Made by a program: the position numbers and the translations under genes. A stretch of 13,056 nt of DNA from an uncultured Eubacteriales bacterium (GTDB lineage Bacteria > Bacillota > Clostridia > Christensenellales > CAG-138). Where the stretch lies: NCBI GenBank assembly GCA_900550525.1, contig URSN01000049.1:1-13056 (forward strand), read 5' to 3'. The notes beneath the pieces were generated by a model. It saw nothing but the letters and a program-made list of their open reading frames with translations, had not been told where the DNA came from and did no database searches. This document shows positions 1 to 6,983 of the stretch, piece by piece (position 1 is the stretch's first letter; the number at the start of each line of letters is the position of its first letter).

Positions 1-897
1 AAGCGATCCCCGCGCCCCCTGATGGTAGGCCGCCACGGCGGCGAGGAAGCGCCCGGCCTCGCGCGCCTCGCAGCTGAGCCGGTCCGTGAGCACGAGCGGC
101 CTGTAGCCGAGCGCGCGGCAGGACGCCTCCGCCGCGGCGCACAGCTGCCGCACGCTGCCGGTCACGTGCGTTTCGGCGTTTGGCAGCGCCTTGGGCGTTT
201 CCCGGCCCAGCAGCGCCAGCGCATCGGGCGGCAGGCCCTGGCCGTATTTTCGCGCCCCGCGCTGCGCCTGCTGCGCGGTGGAGCCGTCCGGGCAGGCCGG
301 GCCGGAGGCGATCATGTCCAGCGGATCGCCGATGACGTCGGACAGCACGACGGAGAACACATGCGCCGGCGCGCACAGCTGCGCGAACCGCCCGCCCTTG
401 ACGGCGGAGAGGCGCTTGCGGACGGTGTTCATCTCCACGATGTCCGCGCCGCAGGCGAGCAGCTGCTTTGTGACCGACGCGAGCGCGCCGCCGTCGATGA
501 GCGGCCTCTCAAACAGCGCGCTGCCCCCGCCTGAGAGCAAGAACAATACGAGATCGTCCGCGCCGAGCGGGGCGACCAGGTCGATGGCCGCCTGCGTGGC
601 GGCAAAGGAATTTTCGTCCGGTACGGGGTGGCCGGCCTCATACACCTGAAGCGGCGGCAGCGCGCCGCGGGCGTGGCCGTACTTGGTGATGACGGCGCCG
701 CCGTCCACCCGGCCGTCCAGCGCCTCGAGCGCGGCGGAGGCCATCTGCCAGGCCGCCTTGCCCACCGCGATGAGCACGAGTTTGCCGCGGCAGGGCGGCA
801 GGTCTTTGAGCGCGCGCCGCACCGCCTCGTCCGGCATGGCCGCGCTCAGCGCGGCGGCGATGATGGCGCCGGCGTCCTGCCGGAGGGTCTTGTCCAT
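1..897 (-). CDS. gckA: Glycerate 2-kinase, MOFRL family (3' part outside window)
   Basis: Reading the minus strand from an ATG at 897, the frame stays open for 299 codons to the window edge, so the C-terminal part (the MOFRL domain in this family, normally about 420-450 residues in all) is missing. Family hallmarks seen: VGKAAWQMA near residues 45-53, LLSGGGSAL at 120-128, NTVRKRLSAVKGG soon after, then SDVIGDPLDMIASGP. These define the GckA/TtuD glycerate kinase N-terminal domain, which phosphorylates D-glycerate to 2-phosphoglycerate in the cytoplasm and feeds lower glycolysis; the glycine-rich SGGGS loop is characteristic. The start is supported by a GGAAGGGG-like SD about 7 nt upstream and by a promoter at 954-982. 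It is divergent from rmuC. Older databases call the same family hydroxypyruvate reductase; the motifs fit glycerate 2-kinase better. Confidence 0.93.
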   Translation of the reverse strand, partial: MDKTLRQDAGAIIAAALSAAMPDEAVRRALKDLPPCRGKLVLIAVGKAAWQMASAALEALDGRVDGGAVITKYGHARGALPPLQVYEAGHPVPDENSFAATQAAIDLVAPLGADDLVLFLLSGGGSALFERPLIDGGALASVTKQLLACGADIVEMNTVRKRLSAVKGGRFAQLCAPAHVFSVVLSDVIGDPLDMIASGPACPDGSTAQQAQRGARKYGQGLPPDALALLGRETPKALPNAETHVTGSVRQLCAAAEASCRALGYRPLVLTDRLSCEAREAGRFLAAVAAYHQGARGSL

Positions 898-953
898 AAA
901 CGGCCCCTTCCCGCCGCGCCCGGTGCGGCGCGGCACGGTATTTTTTCCTTAGT

Positions 954-982
954 AGTATACCAGCGCGCCGCCGCCGCGGCAA
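954..982 (-). promoter_or_regulatory. Promoter of the glycerate kinase gene
   Basis: On the minus strand a -35 TTGCCG (977-982) is followed after 17 bp by TATACT (954-959), preceded by TGG as an extended -10. The predicted transcript start lies about 50 nt upstream of the ATG, leaving room for the SD. The match to the sigma-A consensus is good (-10 five of six, -35 four of six). It is arranged back-to-back with the rmuC promoter. Confidence 0.65.
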
Positions 983-990
983 GCGGGCGT

Positions 991-1020
991 TTGCGCGCCG
1001 CGCCCGCGCTGTGGTATACT
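991..1020 (+). promoter_or_regulatory. Promoter of the rmuC operon
   Basis: TTGCGC (991-996), an 18-bp spacer and TATACT (1015-1020) with an upstream TGG form an extended -10 sigma-A promoter reading toward rmuC. Only 8 bp separate its -35 box from that of the divergent glycerate kinase promoter, so the two polymerases would compete for the same DNA. Confidence 0.65.
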
Positions 1021-1053
1021 GACGGAAAACGGACGCTTGGGAGGCGCGGACAG

Positions 1054-2334
1054 ATGGATGATCGACTGACGGCCCTACTGATCCTCTGCGCGGCGTGCGC
1101 GGCGCTGCTGATCGCGTCGCTCGCGCTGCTTATCCGTCTGCTCGTCAGGCGCGCGCAGGCGCAGCGGTCGCAGCGCGAGGAGCTCGCCGCGCTCCGGCAG
1201 GCGATGGACGGCGCGCTCTCGTCGCTGCGGCAGGAGCGCTCCGCCACGGTGCAGTCCTCCGTCTCCTCGCTGGGCAACCTGCTCGGCGCGAGCCAGCAGC
1301 GCGCGGCGGAGCAGTCGGAGCTGCGCTTCAAAACCTTTGAGGCCGGCAACGAGCAAAAGCTCGAGGCCATCCGCGAGACGATCGAGCGCCGCCTGACCCG
1401 CCTGCAGGCGGACAACAACGAGAAGCTCGACCAGATGCGCGTGGTGGTGGATGAAAAATTGCAGCAGACGCTGGAATCCAAGATGACGCAGTCGTTCCGG
1501 CTGGTGAGCGAGCGGCTCGAGCAGGTGTACAAGGGCCTCGGCGAGATGCAGTCGCTCGCCGCCGGGGTGGGCGACCTCAAGCGGGTGCTCTCCGGCGTCA
1601 AGACGCGCGGCATCCTGGGCGAGATCCAGCTGGGCGCGATCCTCGAGGAGATCCTCTCGCCCGAACAGTACGACAAGAACGTGGCCACCCGGCCGCGCAG
1701 CGCCGAGCGCGTGGAATACGCCGTGCGCCTGCCCGGCGACGACGGCGCGCCGGTCTATCTGCCGATCGACTCCAAATTCCCCGGCGACGCCTACGCAAAC
1801 CTGCTCGACGCCTACGACAGCGGCTCGCCCGAGCGCGTGCACGCGGCCGTCACCGCGCTGACGGCGCAGCTGAAAAAGGAGGCGCGCGACATCCGCGACA
1901 AGTACGTCGCGCCGCCGCACACGACGGAGTTCGCCGTGATGTTCCTGCCGTTTGAGGGGCTGTACGCCGAGGCGGTCAACCGCGGGCTCGTGGAGGAATT
2001 GCAGCGCAGCTACCGCATCAGCATCGCGGGGCCCTCGACCATGGCGGCGCTGCTCAACAGCTTACAGATGGGCTTTCGCACCGTGGCGCTGCAAAAGCGC
2101 TCCAGCGAGGTGTGGCAGGTGCTCGGCGCGGTGCGCACGGAGTTCGACAAGTTTGGCGCGACGCTCGAGCGCACGCAGAAGCGCCTCGACGACGCGCACC
2201 GCGAGCTGGACGAGCTCGTCGGCACGCGCACGCGGCAGATCCAGCGCAAGCTGCGCAGCGTCGAGCGCATGGACGACGCAGCCGCCGCGCGCGCGTTGCT
2301 CGCCGACGAACCCGCCGGGCCGGACGAGGCATGA
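1054..2334 (+). CDS. rmuC: RmuC family DNA recombination-limiting protein
   Basis: A 426-residue protein of the RmuC family, predicted nuclease-like proteins that limit recombination at inverted repeats in E. coli; the biochemical role is still poorly defined. Seen: an N-terminal membrane helix (about residues 6-31, Ala/Leu-rich, followed by Arg), a long charged heptad-like segment (about 35-145) fitting a coiled coil, then the conserved core with ILGEIQLGAILEEIL (187-201) and LPIDSKFPGDAY (236-247). Length is close to E. coli RmuC (475). The ATG at 1054 is chosen because GGGAGG (1039-1044) sits 9 nt upstream and the membrane helix begins just after it; the open frame extends further upstream but crosses the promoter. 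The stop overlaps the next start (ATGA), so the two genes are translationally coupled. Confidence 0.95.
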   Translation: MDDRLTALLILCAACAALLIASLALLIRLLVRRAQAQRSQREELAALRQAMDGALSSLRQERSATVQSSVSSLGNLLGASQQRAAEQSELRFKTFEAGNEQKLEAIRETIERRLTRLQADNNEKLDQMRVVVDEKLQQTLESKMTQSFRLVSERLEQVYKGLGEMQSLAAGVGDLKRVLSGVKTRGILGEIQLGAILEEILSPEQYDKNVATRPRSAERVEYAVRLPGDDGAPVYLPIDSKFPGDAYANLLDAYDSGSPERVHAAVTALTAQLKKEARDIRDKYVAPPHTTEFAVMFLPFEGLYAEAVNRGLVEELQRSYRISIAGPSTMAALLNSLQMGFRTVALQKRSSEVWQVLGAVRTEFDKFGATLERTQKRLDDAHRELDELVGTRTRQIQRKLRSVERMDDAAAARALLADEPAGPDEA

Positions 2335-3059
2335 GCGCCGCAGACGGCCATGCGCCCGCCGCGCATCCGGAGGAGGCCGCATACCGCGCCTGGCTCGCGG
2401 CGACGCGGGACGAACCGCTTGAATCGATGGCCGGCTTTTTCGATGCGCGCGCCGGCGGATATGAGGCGCACATGGCCCGCTGGGCGCGCCACTATGCATG
2501 GATGGCCGCGCTGCTGCCGCCGGATACCGCTGAGCTGCTGGACGTCGGATGCGGCAGCGGGCTGGAGCTCGACTACATCCTCCCCCGCTTTCCGCGCCTG
2601 CGCGTAACGGGCGTCGATCTCTCCGCGCAGCTGCTGCGGCGGCTGCGGGAAAAGCATCCGGGCCGCGCGCTGACGCTCGTGCAGGCGGATTACACCCGCT
2701 TTGACCTGGGCCGCGACCGTTTCGACGCGGCCGTCGCCTTTGAAACGCTGCACCATCTGACATACGCGCAGAAAACGGCGCTGCTGGCCCGCATCCGGCA
2801 GAGCCTTCGCCCGGGCGGCTGCTTCCTCTGCTGCGATTACATCGCCGCCACGCAGACCATCGAGGAGCTGGCGCTGGCCGAATGTGCGCGCCGGCGGCGG
2901 CGCGACGGCATCGCGGACGGCGCGTTTGTCCATTTTGACATTCCCCTGACGGCCGCGCATGAATTGCAGGCGCTGCAAAGCGCGGGCTTTCGGGATGCCG
3001 CGCTCGTGGGCCTGCTCGACGGGGATGCGAACACGGCCCTGTTCCGCGCGCGGCGGTGA
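2331..3059 (+). CDS. Class I SAM-dependent methyltransferase
   Basis: A 242-residue Rossmann-fold methyltransferase. Motif I is LLDVGCGSGLEL (69-80), the SAM-binding glycine loop. The acidic end of strand 2 is in VTGVDLSAQLL (92-102). VQADYTRFDL (117-126) fits motif II/III, and FDAAVAFETLHHLT (131-144) followed by LRPGGCFLCCDY (159-170) fits motifs IV-V. This layout is that of the Methyltransf_11/25 superfamily; the substrate cannot be read from the sequence. The first 60 residues include a FFDARAGGYEAHM segment common in small-molecule or tRNA-modifying members. The start overlaps the rmuC stop by 4 nt. The stop codon lies inside the first of four 14-bp repeats, suggesting the C-terminus has been reshaped by repeat growth. 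Confidence 0.9.
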   Translation: MSAADGHAPAAHPEEAAYRAWLAATRDEPLESMAGFFDARAGGYEAHMARWARHYAWMAALLPPDTAELLDVGCGSGLELDYILPRFPRLRVTGVDLSAQLLRRLREKHPGRALTLVQADYTRFDLGRDRFDAAVAFETLHHLTYAQKTALLARIRQSLRPGGCFLCCDYIAATQTIEELALAECARRRRRDGIADGAFVHFDIPLTAAHELQALQSAGFRDAALVGLLDGDANTALFRARR

Positions 3060-3104
3060 GCGTACAGCGGTGAGCGCATGAGAGTGAGCGCAAGGCGGTG
3101 AGCG
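3055..3104 (+). repeat. Four 14-bp direct repeats beginning at the methyltransferase stop
   Basis: The octamer GGTGAGCG (once AGTGAGCG) occurs at 3055, 3069, 3083 and 3097, exactly 14 bp apart, with six variable bases between copies. The first copy contains the TGA stop of the methyltransferase. The fourth, 42 bp later, restores the same reading frame with a second in-frame TGA. I see no coding use; slippage or a protein-binding array are both possible. Confidence 0.8.
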
Positions 3105-3224
3105 GGCGGGCGCAAAGGCCGGCCCGGCCGCACGGCGCGCGAGACGGGCTGGGGCTCCCGGGGCAGCCTCTTCGCGTATCTATCCAATTTTAACGCATAG
3201 TTATACAGAATCGATGCTCGATGA

Positions 3225-3253
3225 ATTTTTATGCGGTGGATATGCATAAAAAT
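3225..3253. repeat. Perfect 10-bp inverted repeat in the AT-rich island
   Basis: ATTTTTATGC (3225-3234) and GCATAAAAAT (3244-3253) are perfect inverted copies separated by 9 bp. The right arm doubles as the U-tract of the minus-strand terminator. It may be part of a bidirectional termination region or an operator-like site; the sequence does not decide. Confidence 0.7.
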
Positions 3254-3280
3254 CCGCCGGGCGTCTGTGGCCCGGCGGAT
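3247..3280 (-). terminator. Rho-independent terminator of the peptidase-efp-CD1247 operon
   Basis: On the minus strand an 11-bp perfect stem (ATCCGCCGGGC at 3280-3270 paired with 3262-3252), a 7-nt loop and five consecutive U's form a canonical intrinsic terminator about 40 nt after the stop of the zinc-ribbon gene. Confidence 0.92.
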
Positions 3281-3319
3281 CGTGCAATCCGTGCAGCAAA
3301 GCGCGGGGAACGCCCGCCG

Positions 3320-3727
3320 TCAGTCGTCGTCCTCGCCGTCGTCCTGCGCGTCCACGCAGCTCAGGTCGATCTCAACCGGCTCGTTGCAGTAGGGGCAGAT
3401 GAGGCCGTCCTCGGAATCGAGCATGTCCTCGTCAAAATAGATCGTCTCGCCGCAGGAGGGGCACACGACCTCCATGAAGTCGCCTTCCTCCGCCTCGTCG
3501 TCCTCGTCAAAGAGCGCGTCGTTCACATCGTCCAGCTGTTCGTAGAGCTCGTCCACGCAGTCGGACAGGTCGTCGAGCGATTCGCCCTGCTCCTCGAGTT
3601 CCTCCGCAACGGCGCCCAGCGCGTCGATAATGCCGCGCAGGAGCTTGCCCTGCTTGTCGTCCTCGGAAACGCCCAGCCCGTCGGCCAGCCCGTCCAGGTA
3701 CGCAACCTTTTCAGAGATATAGCTCAT
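3320..3727 (-). CDS. CD1247-type acidic zinc-ribbon protein
   Basis: A 135-residue, very acidic protein. The N-terminal part (ISEKVAYLDGLADGLGV, residues 4-20, then GKLLRGIIDAL and a heptad-rich Asp/Glu helix to about 75) matches the Clostridia family named after C. difficile CD1247. The C-terminal part is a zinc ribbon with two CxxC knuckles, C89/C92 and C111/C114, 18 residues apart. It ends in a run of Asp/Glu. The zinc ribbon suggests nucleic-acid or protein binding; no function is established that I can name. The ATG has a strong SD (GAGGAGGG, 7 nt upstream). It is the last gene of the peptidase-efp operon, 36 bp after efp and just before the terminator, which hints at a link to translation, but that is inference from context. 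Confidence 0.85.
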   Translation of the reverse strand: MSYISEKVAYLDGLADGLGVSEDDKQGKLLRGIIDALGAVAEELEEQGESLDDLSDCVDELYEQLDDVNDALFDEDDEAEEGDFMEVVCPSCGETIYFDEDMLDSEDGLICPYCNEPVEIDLSCVDAQDDGEDDD

Positions 3728-3763
3728 GTGATACCCTCCTCTGCAAGACAGTTGGCGAAGCGC

Positions 3764-4321
3764 TCACACGCGCTCCATGTATTCGCCCGTGCGGGTATCC
3801 ACGCGGATGCGGTCGCCCTCGTTGACGAACAGCGGGACGTTGATCTTGTACCCCGTCTCCAGCTCGGCCGGCTTGGTCGTGCCGGTGGCGGTATCGCCGC
3901 GCACGCCCGGCTCGGTGTGCGTGACGGTCAGCTCGACGAAGTTCGGCGCCTCGACGGAGAACGGCGCGCCCTTGAAGAAGCGGACCTTGACGTTCTCGTT
4001 CTCGACGATGAAGTCGATGGCGTCCTCCACCTGGTCGTGGTTGAGGGGGAGCTGCTCGTACGTCTCCACGTCCATGAAATAGTACAGCTGTCCGTCGTTG
4101 TAGAGGTACTGCATCTCGCGCGTTTCGATGTGGGCGTTGGGATACTTGTCCGTCGGGCTGAAGGTGCGCTCGAGCACTGCGCCCGTCATCACGTTCTTGA
4201 GACGGGTGCGCACAAACGCCGCGCCCTTGCCCGGCTTGACGTGCTGGAAGTCCGCGATGGACCACACCTGCCCGTCGATCTCAACGGTCATGCCCTTGCG
4301 AAAATCGCCTGCCATAATCAT
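3764..4321 (-). CDS. efp: Elongation factor P
   Basis: 185 residues, the normal EF-P length. EF-P binds between the P and E sites of the ribosome and relieves stalling at polyproline. Seen: the N-terminal KOW-like domain with the modification loop [13 protein letters not shown] (28-40), whose tip lysine K32 is the residue post-translationally modified in related bacteria. Also present are RTFSPTDKY, the OB-domain segment [14 protein letters not shown], and the C-terminal [16 protein letters not shown] and [20 protein letters not shown] typical of EF-P. Two ATGs are possible (4321 and 4315, giving MIMAGDF or MAGDF); the SD GGGGAGGA lies about 10 nt before the first, which I use. It follows the Xaa-Pro peptidase by 33 bp, a pairing known in Bacillota (yqhT-efp). 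No modification enzyme gene is seen in the window. Confidence 0.97.
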   Translation of the reverse strand: MIMAGDFRKGMTVEIDGQVWSIADFQHVKPGKGAAFVRTRLKNVMTGAVLERTFSPTDKYPNAHIETREMQYLYNDGQLYYFMDVETYEQLPLNHDQVEDAIDFIVENENVKVRFFKGAPFSVEAPNFVELTVTHTEPGVRGDTATGTTKPAELETGYKINVPLFVNEGDRIRVDTRTGEYMERV

Positions 4322-4354
4322 AGTTCTGGTTCCTCCCCAATCGTTGTTTGCTTA

Positions 4355-5422
4355 TCAGGAAACAATCAGCAGCTCCTTGGGCGAGCTGACAAGATCGATA
4401 TACCCGTCCTCCGTGACCACGCAGCAGTCCTCGATGCGGACGCCGCAGAGCCCCTCGACATAGATGCCCGGCTCAATGGTGATGGTCATGCCCGGCTCGA
4501 ACACCGTTTCCGAGCGCGTGGACGCGCGCGGCTCCTCGTGGATCTCAAGCCCGAAGCCGTGCCCCAGGCTGTGGCCAAAGCATGCGCCGTAACCCTGCGC
4601 GGCGATGTAGTCGCGCGCGACAGCGTCAAGCGCGCGGCCCGTGACGCCCGCGCGCAGCGCATCGAGCGCGCGCTCATGCGCCTCGCGCACGATGTCGTAG
4701 ATGCGGCGGCACTCGTCGCTCGCATGGCCGACGGCGAACGTGCGCGTCATATCGGAATGGTAGCCGTCCACCACGCAGCCAAAGTCCAGCACCACCAGAT
4801 CGCCCGCCTGCAGGCGGCGCTCCGACGGCACGGCATGGCACATGGCGCCGTTCGGGCCGGAGCCGGCGATGGGGTCGAACGACGGGCCCTCGCTGCCGAG
4901 CCTGGCGCCGATGTAGTTGAGCTCGGCGACGACCTCGCGCTCGGTCATGCCGGCGTGCACGCGGCCGAGCAGTTCGGAAAAGGAGCGGTCGGCCAGCTGC
5001 TGCGCGCGGCGCAGGCTCTCGATCTCGTCGGGGGACTTGATCATGCGCAGCGCCGCAAGCGGGCGGGAGAGCGGCACGAGCTGCGCCGGGAGCTTTACAA
5101 GGCGCCCGTGCTGCGCAACGGTCATCCGGTCCGCCTCAAAGCCGCAGCGGCGGCAGCCGTCGCGCGCGAGCACGGCGGCAAGCGCCTCGGTCAGATGCGC
5201 CGGATCGCACTCGACGACCTCATAGCCCTCCGTCTGCTCCCGCGCCTGAATGGTATACCGGAAGTCCGTAAACAGGCAGCAGGAGCGCCCGGTGACGAGC
5301 ACCGTGGCGTCCTCGCTGGTAAAGCCGGAGAAATAGCGGATGCCAGCCGCGCCGCTGATCAGCGCGGCGTCCAGCCCGTCCTGCGCGAGCAGCGCGCGCA
5401 GCCGTTCGATCCTGCCCTTCAT
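4355..5422 (-). CDS. Xaa-Pro peptidase, M24 family
   Basis: A 355-residue two-domain pita-bread metallopeptidase that removes an N-terminal residue preceding proline or cleaves Xaa-Pro dipeptides. The N-terminal creatinase-like domain covers about 1-125. The catalytic domain shows all five metal ligands: D213 (VVLDFG), D224 (YHSDMTRT), H288 (GHSLGHGFG), E317 (TITIEPGIY) and E331 (GVRIEDC). H196 (NGAMCHAVPS) and H295 (GLEIHEEP) match the proton-shuttling histidines. Aminopeptidase P and prolidase cannot be told apart firmly; the short N-domain and efp neighbour fit the YqhT/PapA type. The start has GGAGG 10 nt upstream and a promoter at 5449-5478. It heads the operon with efp and the CD1247-type gene, coupling proline peptide turnover with relief of proline stalling. 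Confidence 0.95.
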   Translation of the reverse strand: MKGRIERLRALLAQDGLDAALISGAAGIRYFSGFTSEDATVLVTGRSCCLFTDFRYTIQAREQTEGYEVVECDPAHLTEALAAVLARDGCRRCGFEADRMTVAQHGRLVKLPAQLVPLSRPLAALRMIKSPDEIESLRRAQQLADRSFSELLGRVHAGMTEREVVAELNYIGARLGSEGPSFDPIAGSGPNGAMCHAVPSERRLQAGDLVVLDFGCVVDGYHSDMTRTFAVGHASDECRRIYDIVREAHERALDALRAGVTGRALDAVARDYIAAQGYGACFGHSLGHGFGLEIHEEPRASTRSETVFEPGMTITIEPGIYVEGLCGVRIEDCCVVTEDGYIDLVSSPKELLIVS

Positions 5423-5448
5423 GATGCCGCAACCTCCATAACTGGTTC

Positions 5449-5478
5449 ATTGTACCACACATGGGCGCCGTACAACAA
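5449..5478 (-). promoter_or_regulatory. Promoter of the Xaa-Pro peptidase-efp operon
   Basis: On the minus strand TACAAT (5454-5449) is preceded by TGG, an extended -10. A weak -35 TTGTTG (5478-5473) lies 18 bp upstream. The predicted start leaves a leader of about 20 nt that contains the SD. It sits in the 64-bp gap after the DUF1846 gene, where no terminator hairpin is visible, so some read-through is likely. Confidence 0.55.
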
Positions 5479-5486
5479 GCCCCGCC

Positions 5487-6977
5487 CTATAATTTGTGGT
5501 AGAGCAGATCCTTGGCCTCGTACTGCGGCTCGCAGGTGAAGTTGACGCCCAGGCGGCGGAACATCGCGCTGTCCACGCGCGAAAGGATCACGCTTGAGTG
5601 CGCTTCCGTCCCGCGCAGGCGGTCGAGCTGGTTCATCGCGTGCGCGGCGGTCGGGTTCGTGGCCGCGCAGATGGACAGCGCGATGAGGATCTCGTCGCTG
5701 TGCAGGCGCGGGTTCTGGCTGCCCAGATGCCGCGTCTTGAGCCGCTGGATGGGCTCGATCACGATGGGCGAGATGAGGTCGATCGCGTCGTGGATGCCGC
5801 CGAGCACCTTGAGCGCGTTGAGCAGCGCGGCCGCCGAAGCGCCCAGCAGCTCCGTCGTCCTCCCGGTGACGATCTGCCCGTCCGGCAGCTCGATGGCAAA
5901 CGCCGGGCCGCCCGTCTCCTCCGCACGCTCAAGCGCGCGCCCCACGACCGGCCGGTCCGCCGGCGACGCGCCGCAGCGGTTCATGATATACTCCGAGCGG
6001 ATCTCCTGATCCGGCGGCAGCAGGCCGCGCTTGCAGCCGCACAGCGCCGCATAGTAGCGCCGGATGATCTCCTGCCGCGCCGCGGCGCACACCGCCTCGT
6101 CGTCATAGATGCAGTAGCCCGCCATGTTCACGCCCATGTCCGTGGGCGAGCGGTACGGCGACGCGCCGGAGATGCGCTCGAAGATGGCGCTGAGCACCGG
6201 GAAGGACTCCACATCGCGGTTGTAGTTGACCGTGGTGACGCCGTATGCCTCGAGGTGGAACGGGTCGATCATGTTCACGTCGTCCAGGTCCGTCGTGGCG
6301 GCCTCGTAGGCGAGGTTGACCGGGTGCTGCAGCGGCAGGTTCCAGACGGGGAACGTCTCAAACTTGGCGTAGCCGGCCTTGACGCCGCGCCGGCTCTCAT
6401 GGTAGAGCTGCGAGAGGCAGACGGCGAGCTTGCCGCTGCCGGGGCCGGGCGCCGTCACGACCACGAGCGGCCGCTGCGTCTCGATGTAATCGTTCTTGCC
6501 AAAGCCCTCGTCGCTGACGATCAGGGGGACGTTGGCCGGATAGCCGGCGATGGGATAATGCCGGTAGACGCGCACGCCCAGGCGCACGAGCCGCTCGGCA
6601 AAGGCGTCCGCCGCCGCCTGGCCGCCGTAGCGCGTGATGACCACGCCGGTGACCAGCAGCCCCTTGGCGCGGAATGCATCGATGAGGCGCAGCACCTCGG
6701 CGTCGTAGGCGATGTCCAGATCGTCGCGCACCTTGTTGCGCTCAATGTCGCCGGCGTGGATGGCCAGAACGATCTCCGCATCGTCGCGCAGCGTTTGCAG
6801 CATGTTGATCTTGCTGTCCGGCAGGAAGCCGGGCAGCACGCGCGCCGCATGAAAATCGTCGAAGAGCTTGCCGCCAAACTCCAGATAGAGCTTGTCCCCA
6901 AACTGCGCGATGCGCTCGCGTATCTTCTCCGACTGCATGCGGACGTACTTATCGTTATCAAATCCGTTTCGCTTCAT
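5487..6977 (-). CDS. DUF1846 family protein
   Basis: 496 residues, matching the length and N-terminus (MKR-GFDNDKYVRMQSEKIRERI) of the DUF1846 family common in Bacillota and streptococci. Function is not established. Seen: a P-loop-like APGPGSGKLAV (176-186) that resembles Walker A but has Leu after the Lys, preceded by a hydrophobic strand; LFDDFHAARVLPGF (38-51); conserved TRYGGQAAADAF (115-126) and HLGSQNPRLHSDEILIALSICAATNP (417-442). These suggest a nucleotide- or phosphate-binding enzyme, which is inference. No signal peptide or membrane helix. The start is ATG 6977, fixed by homology to the family N-terminus; no SD precedes it and the -10 box ends only 6 nt upstream, so the mRNA is predicted to be leaderless. 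An in-frame TTG at 7013 lies in the -35 box and is unlikely. Confidence 0.93.
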   Translation of the reverse strand: MKRNGFDNDKYVRMQSEKIRERIAQFGDKLYLEFGGKLFDDFHAARVLPGFLPDSKINMLQTLRDDAEIVLAIHAGDIERNKVRDDLDIAYDAEVLRLIDAFRAKGLLVTGVVITRYGGQAAADAFAERLVRLGVRVYRHYPIAGYPANVPLIVSDEGFGKNDYIETQRPLVVVTAPGPGSGKLAVCLSQLYHESRRGVKAGYAKFETFPVWNLPLQHPVNLAYEAATTDLDDVNMIDPFHLEAYGVTTVNYNRDVESFPVLSAIFERISGASPYRSPTDMGVNMAGYCIYDDEAVCAAARQEIIRRYYAALCGCKRGLLPPDQEIRSEYIMNRCGASPADRPVVGRALERAEETGGPAFAIELPDGQIVTGRTTELLGASAAALLNALKVLGGIHDAIDLISPIVIEPIQRLKTRHLGSQNPRLHSDEILIALSICAATNPTAAHAMNQLDRLRGTEAHSSVILSRVDSAMFRRLGVNFTCEPQYEAKDLLYHKL

Positions 6978-6983
6978 GGGAAA

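Larger units (their letters stand above)
3060..3319. other. Convergent intergenic region
   Basis: About 260 bp separate the plus-strand rmuC-methyltransferase unit from the minus-strand block. Apart from the 14-bp repeats it holds a GC-rich stretch (3105-3175) with a short GGCTG/CAGCC hairpin (3147-3168), then an AT-rich island (about 3179-3253) that contrasts with the surroundings, then the terminator of the minus-strand operon. A small ATCGA-TGC-TCGAT hairpin followed by GAATTTTT (3210-3230) is the only candidate terminator for the plus-strand genes and is weak. No gene is convincing here. Confidence 0.7.

Noticed and set aside
628..1053. An N-terminal extension of the rmuC frame by 142 codons
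   Set aside because: The extension runs antisense through the glycerate kinase gene and over both promoters. The ATG at 1054 has an SD and is followed directly by the expected membrane helix.
3055..3104. The 14-bp repeats as a CRISPR array or plasmid iterons
   Set aside because: Units are far too short for CRISPR, with no cas genes. Iterons are usually longer and lie next to a replication initiator gene, which is absent.
3201..3209. TTATACAGA, similar to a DnaA box, in the AT-rich island near the direct repeats
   Set aside because: A single imperfect site, with no box cluster, no dnaA/dnaN neighbours and only a short AT-rich stretch. An origin is not supported.
3221..5539. A 772-codon open frame on the plus strand
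   Set aside because: It is antisense to the CD1247-type gene, efp and the Xaa-Pro peptidase and crosses their terminator and promoter. It has no SD or recognisable domain.
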